The notes under the pieces were generated by a model. The model saw only the letters and a program-made list of their open reading frames with translations. It was not told the origin of the DNA and ran no database searches. A program made the position numbers and the translations under genes. Below, one piece after another: positions 59,830-64,000 of a stretch of 64,000 nucleotides of DNA (positions are counted from its first letter, which is position 1; each line of letters begins with the position of its first letter). The DNA is from Neoarius graeffei (lineage: Eukaryota > Chordata > Actinopteri > Siluriformes > Ariidae). The stretch covers positions 3,027,542 to 3,091,541 of the forward strand of contig NC_083583.1 in assembly GCF_027579695.1 (NCBI RefSeq), read 5' to 3'.

Positions 59830-60718
59830 AATAATTAACTGATTGCACCCACACCCGAGGTCTGAGGATGGCTCATGGTGTACTAGGTTTCTAAAGAACT
59901 GGAACCTCTTATGAAATTCTGCTCTTGGGTTCTACACAGAAATGGAAAAAGACTAAAACCTAAGAACAATTTCCGATACAAAATGAAAACGCACTCCTGG
60001 AAGGATAAAAGTTGAGTCTTAATTCAGGCACAAAAGGTTCAGAGACTCAAACTCCTGAGTTACATGTGAATAAGAATCAGGAGAACAGCTCTCACACACA
60101 TTAAACCAAAAACATTGACTTTCCAGAGACATGGAGACAGAGATGAAAAAGACATCAGAGTGAGAAACGATATTCAACAAAAGAAACCAAAAAACTAAAT
60201 TGTCAGTATTGGAAAAATCCAAATTAAAGTGCAAGAGACCAATAAAAGCCCACATTTCTATCAGTAATAAAGATTTAAATTTATTTAAAGTGAACGTAAT
60301 GCCCCTAAACCCCACTTTTTTTCATACAAAGCAACAATCATTATGTTGATTGATCATGTGTTTTCGAACCATAGCTGATCCAAAAGGCCATAAATTGATG
60401 GAAAATCAATAAGATCAGCCGATTTTCATGGAATCTGCTGAGAGTGATCCAGAAGATCCCGAAGGGATGCGTGACGTCACACGTGTAACAAGGATCCAGG
60501 TATCCATTTTGTTCCTGTACGCAGCAGTGGTTCGAGCAGTCGCAATATGGAATCACGTTTTGGAGAGAATTCTGATCGTGATTGCGATTCTTATGTCGGA
60601 TGAAGGGGCAGATGATTATCAAGGATATTCCTGAGTAGATGGTTATCTTTTCAAGCCCCCAAGATGAGAAACTGCCAGTTCACTCAGTTCCCGACAGTCT
60701 TCCTCTGTAGCGCGCATG

Positions 60719-60757
<39 letters not shown>

Positions 60758-61819
60758 AAATGTGTAGAACACAGTGGTTACCTTTCATCATGTTTTCCTG
60801 AACAAAACTAAAAACAAATCAAGTCTTGCAATATTGCAATCTGAGAGCATTTAACACGTTTCAGTTAATAATTAATGACGAGGATTGCGCGCACGCATTT
60901 TTCTTCCTGTTAAAGTGCATCAGATATGATGAGATCAGATGTCGCAAGCGTGAAAATGTTGCTCATAATCCTGCGTCTGGTGCAGTGTGTGTGTGTGTGA
61001 GAGAGATAATAGGGGAATCAACAAACTGTCCAAATGTCAGATCAAATGTCATTTATTAAGTCATTGGGCTTATTTTTGCTCCAGTAATCCCCAAGTGGTC
61101 ATTCTGGTGGTGGTGAACACTTGATGAATCAGATTTATTATTAGTAAGCGACATGAAATCTGCTTGCTTCATTTGAACAAATCCCGTTCACTGTCGCTTT
61201 AGATTAGTGTCGTTTCTCAGAAATTCGTGAACTGAAATGTCCTGTTGTATATGGATTTGAACATCCAAACACAACGCAGTGCTTTCACATCGTTATTTTT
61301 GGAAGATTCCAACCACAATATCCAATTTCAGCGAGCAAACAAGCACGGAGTCAGATGAACTGAAATGTCCCAGATAACCGCGGTTCCACGTGTGACGTCA
61401 TGCGAGAGTAGCCCTTGGGGAAGGTTGCTTTTTTCTGGGATCCGGACACTGTGATTTATCGATAGTTTTGTGCTTGATAAAATAAATTCATATTATTCCC
61501 CCCCTATTAATTTTGGTTGTTACTAATGAGATATATATCATTTTAAAGCATTACAATAATGCATTACATACACTTTAATATTTAAATAAATCACAATATA
61601 CATTGATAATTGTGCTACTCGATTTAATTTGGCTTCATTATGAAGTAACAGTGTTCTGCTACAGAAAAAAAGAGACTTTCATAAAAGCTAAACAAACATC
61701 AATCAACAATTTCATACATTTAAAAAAAAATCTGTTTATCATCAGTGGAGTGTGTGCCAATCCCAGGCCAGAACTCAACAACGCTGTAGTGTAAAAGAGT
61801 TTAAAAGTGACTGTGTTAG
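59830..61819. other. No gene recognised; possible decayed transposon
   Basis: A short frame at 60428-60634 begins MESAESDPEDPEGMRDVTRV but shows no domain. GTGACGTCACACGTG at 60471-60485 has an inverted partner, CACGTGTGACGTCATG, at 61389-61404, which could mark the ends of an old element. (GATA)n lies at 60721-60757. Confidence 0.35.
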
Positions 61820-62992
61820 TTATCTAAGAGTAGTGCAGGTCCAGGGGTGCAGCTCTTTGCGTGTTTTGAGTGTGTATCTGCGTAAATCAGGACACAGTGA
61901 ACAGAACGTTTCGATAACGTTCTGTGAAACCACGCAGTAACAGTGAACCTCGCGGAGTTTCGTGCACCGTGCTGCCAAGGTCTCCAGCACCGCATTGAGC
62001 TCGGGGGACGCAGTGGTCTGCAGTTCAATCACCTCCAGCGTTCCTGCGTAACTCTGTGCCACCATGCGTATCTCCTCCAGCAGGCAGGTCCACGTGTGGA
62101 GGTGGAGCCGTCTGACAGGGATGCTGGGCTGAAGCACGCTGGGAACCTGCAGCTCCGGGAGGGTGTGGTCCAGCTCCAGGTCTACCCTCAGTCCAGGATG
62201 CCTGTCTCTCACATCTGCCCAGATTTGGTCGCACAGCGGCGTGACGTACTTCAGTGCACGCTCGCAGCGTAGCTCCAGCAGCTTCAGCTCTGTTCTCTGG
62301 GGTTCAAGGAGGTCTCGGAAGACATCGTGAGACACACTGGCTTGGAAGAGGCCGATTGTGTTGAGTGCCGGACAGCATTTCAGGACATCCCTGATCGTCT
62401 CCGAGACTACTCCGCACACCAGAGAACCGTTATTGATGAAGAGACTTCGCAGGGCGGGGCACAGGGCGGCTACGCTCTTGACAAAGCTGTCGCTCAAGGT
62501 GAACGGCACACCCCTCAGGTCCAAGACTGTGAGCGATGAACCATTTGTCAAGACGGCCACTAATCCTTGGAGCAGATCCTGTCCTGCGTAAAACAGAGGA
62601 GAGTTCTCCAAACAGCTGACGCATAACCCGCGCAGCCGTCCATCACCGCTTGCGAGAACCTGCTGCAGAACCCACAGTCCATTCTTCCTATGAGCAGGAT
62701 CATCCATGCTGATAATCAGCTTTAAGTGTCTGATACATGGTAGAAGATCACAGAACCTGTGGGGAACACAGTCTCCAGACTCACACCTGAGTGGGGGAAA
62801 AAAATTATCAAGACAAAGTCACAAACTGCAGTAACACTAAATCAATTCTACTCACCTGATCTCAGTGTGTCCCCAGACCCTCGGACAGGTTAAGCTGTTG
62901 GCCCAATTTTTACACACCAGGAAGACATTGCATTTATCCTTCAGAGACAGGAAAGAGAAAATATGTGCAAGGATTTCTTCTGGAAGTTCCAT
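61820..62992 (-). CDS. fbxl8: F-box/LRR protein FBXL8
   Basis: Substrate-receptor subunit of an SCF ubiquitin ligase. It has two exons: 62992-62856 and 62786-61820 (367 residues; human about 374). Exon 1 codes the F-box that binds SKP1: MELPEEILAHIFSFLSLKDK, then VCKNWANSLTCPRVW. Donor GTGAGT and acceptor CCCCACTCAG fit in phase. Exon 2 codes leucine-rich repeats: GLWVLQQVLASGDGRLRGLC, LTVLDLRGVPFTLSDSFVKS, CPALRSLFINNGSLV, SPELNAVLETLAARCTKLRE and the family C-terminus VHCYCVVSQNVIETF, then RRYTLKTRKELHPW. These blocks align well with human FBXL8. The first Met was chosen because it opens the F-box. The substrate cannot be read from sequence. Confidence 0.93.
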
Positions 62993-62999
62993 TAATCTG

Positions 63000-63240
63000 T
63001 CTTTCAAACCAAACAATACTGCACAAAAAGTCTCAACAAAGCCTCTGAATCCACTTTACTGCAGGACTGTCTTTTCTTCACCACCTCAACGTGATCAGGT
63101 TTGGAGTATGACCTTACTTCCTATTACTCTCTTCTCCACTCCTACGTCACTGGATACGTCAGACACGGCGCTCTCCGCCGCCATCTTGGTAAGGGCAAGT
63201 TTTCAAGCTCATGGCAGAGATCACTGACTTGAATTTACAA
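63000..63240 (-). promoter_or_regulatory. fbxl8 5' region
   Basis: GC-richer sequence with GCCGCCATCTTGG (63177-63189), a YY1-like site often found near vertebrate transcription starts. No TATA box. This is inferred from position only. Confidence 0.35.
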
Positions 63241-63560
63241 TGTCAACTAAAATATTATACAAAAATACCGTCATATTGTACAGCATTTGGATATAGAAAT
63301 AAACGACACAAATAAGAAAAAAAGGGACGTTCAGAAGGAAGATACTGTTATATGAATGAAAAATAATGGTTGTAACACTTATTATATTATTATTATTAGA
63401 TAAAGTGTGTTGTGTATTTAAATATACCAGCAGCAGTAAAACACTTGCTCAACTTCAAATGATTAAGATTATTTTAGTCCAAACACTGGTGCAGTTTTTA
63501 GGAACAAGAGCGTTACGTGTGAATTTATAAAGATAGATTGACTTGTATTGGAATGAAGAC
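63241..63560. other. AT-rich intergenic DNA
   Basis: Nothing recognised between fbxl8 and the promoter-like region to the right. Confidence 0.5.
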
Positions 63561-63564
63561 CTTT

Positions 63565-63833
63565 CCAATATGGCGGGCGTGTTGCCGTAGTTAGCATTAA
63601 TGGCTAATACCTAGTCTATTTTTTTCTACACTTACGAGCGAGACGCCCAGAAACTTTTGACCAATCAACTTGATGCGCACGTTCGTTTTACCCAATCAGA
63701 ATTCACTGAATAGTGACGTCGCCGCGTTCCCATACTGACCAACTGAGGCACTGTGTTTTGTCCGAGTTTTAAAACAACTTCTTTATTCCAAAGTGCTGCT
63801 GTTTTTTCGGACAAAACCCCTTTCCATCGACGC
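63565..63833 (+). promoter_or_regulatory. Promoter and noncoding first exon of the next gene
   Basis: CCAAT boxes at 63661-63665 and 63692-63696 and a CRE-like TGACGTCG at 63714-63721 precede a short ATG-free stretch. That stretch ends in a perfect GTAAGT donor at 63834. A NNTATGGCGGGC YY1-like site lies at about 63570. This looks like the start of a + strand gene whose coding exons are beyond the window. Confidence 0.5.
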
Positions 63834-64000
63834 GTAAGTAGTTAAATTATTTCAAACCACTGTAAATTGTTCTTTAGCTTTGCCAGTTTCCGCCAATTTG
63901 TTTTTTGCTAACTGATTTAGCTAAGTAGCTTGTTAGCTCGAAACGTCAGATTGTTCCAGTCAGTGGAAATATTGGAGAAATTCGATCTGTTAGTGTTTAC
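63834..64000 (+). other. Probable intron 1 of the right-edge gene
   Basis: Begins GTAAGTAG after the noncoding exon. No further exon is seen before the window ends. Confidence 0.4.

Overview
The window is vertebrate genomic DNA, almost certainly from a teleost fish. It has split genes with GT-AG introns, dense (CA)n and (TA)n tracts, tRNA-derived SINEs, L2-, L1- and RTE-type LINEs, Tc1 and hAT-like DNA transposons, and BEL and Ty3/gypsy LTR elements. I cannot name the species. Three host genes are recognisable with confidence. They are acd, which encodes the shelterin subunit TPP1 (24.5-33.6 kb, + strand); ogfod1, a 2-oxoglutarate/iron prolyl hydroxylase (35.3-45.3 kb, + strand); and fbxl8, an F-box/LRR protein (61.8-63.0 kb, - strand). 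Their human counterparts all lie on the long arm of chromosome 16, so a piece of conserved synteny is plausible. A fourth host gene, which I cannot name, is represented by phase-compatible exons on the - strand at 19.1-19.7 kb. An isolated signal-peptide exon sits at 11.35 kb, and a noncoding first exon with its promoter lies at the right edge.

Layout. 0-10 kb is repeat territory: a hAT-like transposase tail, an L2 5' fragment, an ISL2EU-like exon, a 1.4-kb inverted pair of one short element, then a duplicated copy of the 3' end of acd (4126-6466) carrying its own hAT-like insertion, then L2 RT, a TIR element and an L1-like remnant. 11.5-18.5 kb is a young BEL/Pao fossil with intact 5-bp target duplications. 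18.5-24 kb holds SINEs, the unnamed host gene and a 1.9-kb LINE. 24.4-45.5 kb is the acd-ogfod1 gene pair, tandem and in the same orientation, with intronic SINEs and MITEs. 45.5-58 kb is a nest of elements: an RTE LINE opened by an interspersed repeat, a SINE, a solo LTR that was itself opened by a Tc1, which was opened in turn by a Gmr1-like Ty3/gypsy element, plus a second Tc1 copy and a second RTE LINE. 58-61.8 kb is mostly unassigned repeats. fbxl8 follows, and then a CCAAT/CRE promoter.

The most informative structures are historical. The two copies of the acd 3' segment each preserve the empty site of the insertion that hit the other copy. The 46.5-53.3 kb nest can be ordered in time by three sets of target-site duplications. 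I see no bacterial-type operons, CRISPR arrays or genuine tRNA/rRNA genes, and nothing I could honestly call a new biological system. The best leads for novelty are the unnamed - strand gene, the orphan signal-peptide exon and the alternative in-frame block in acd.
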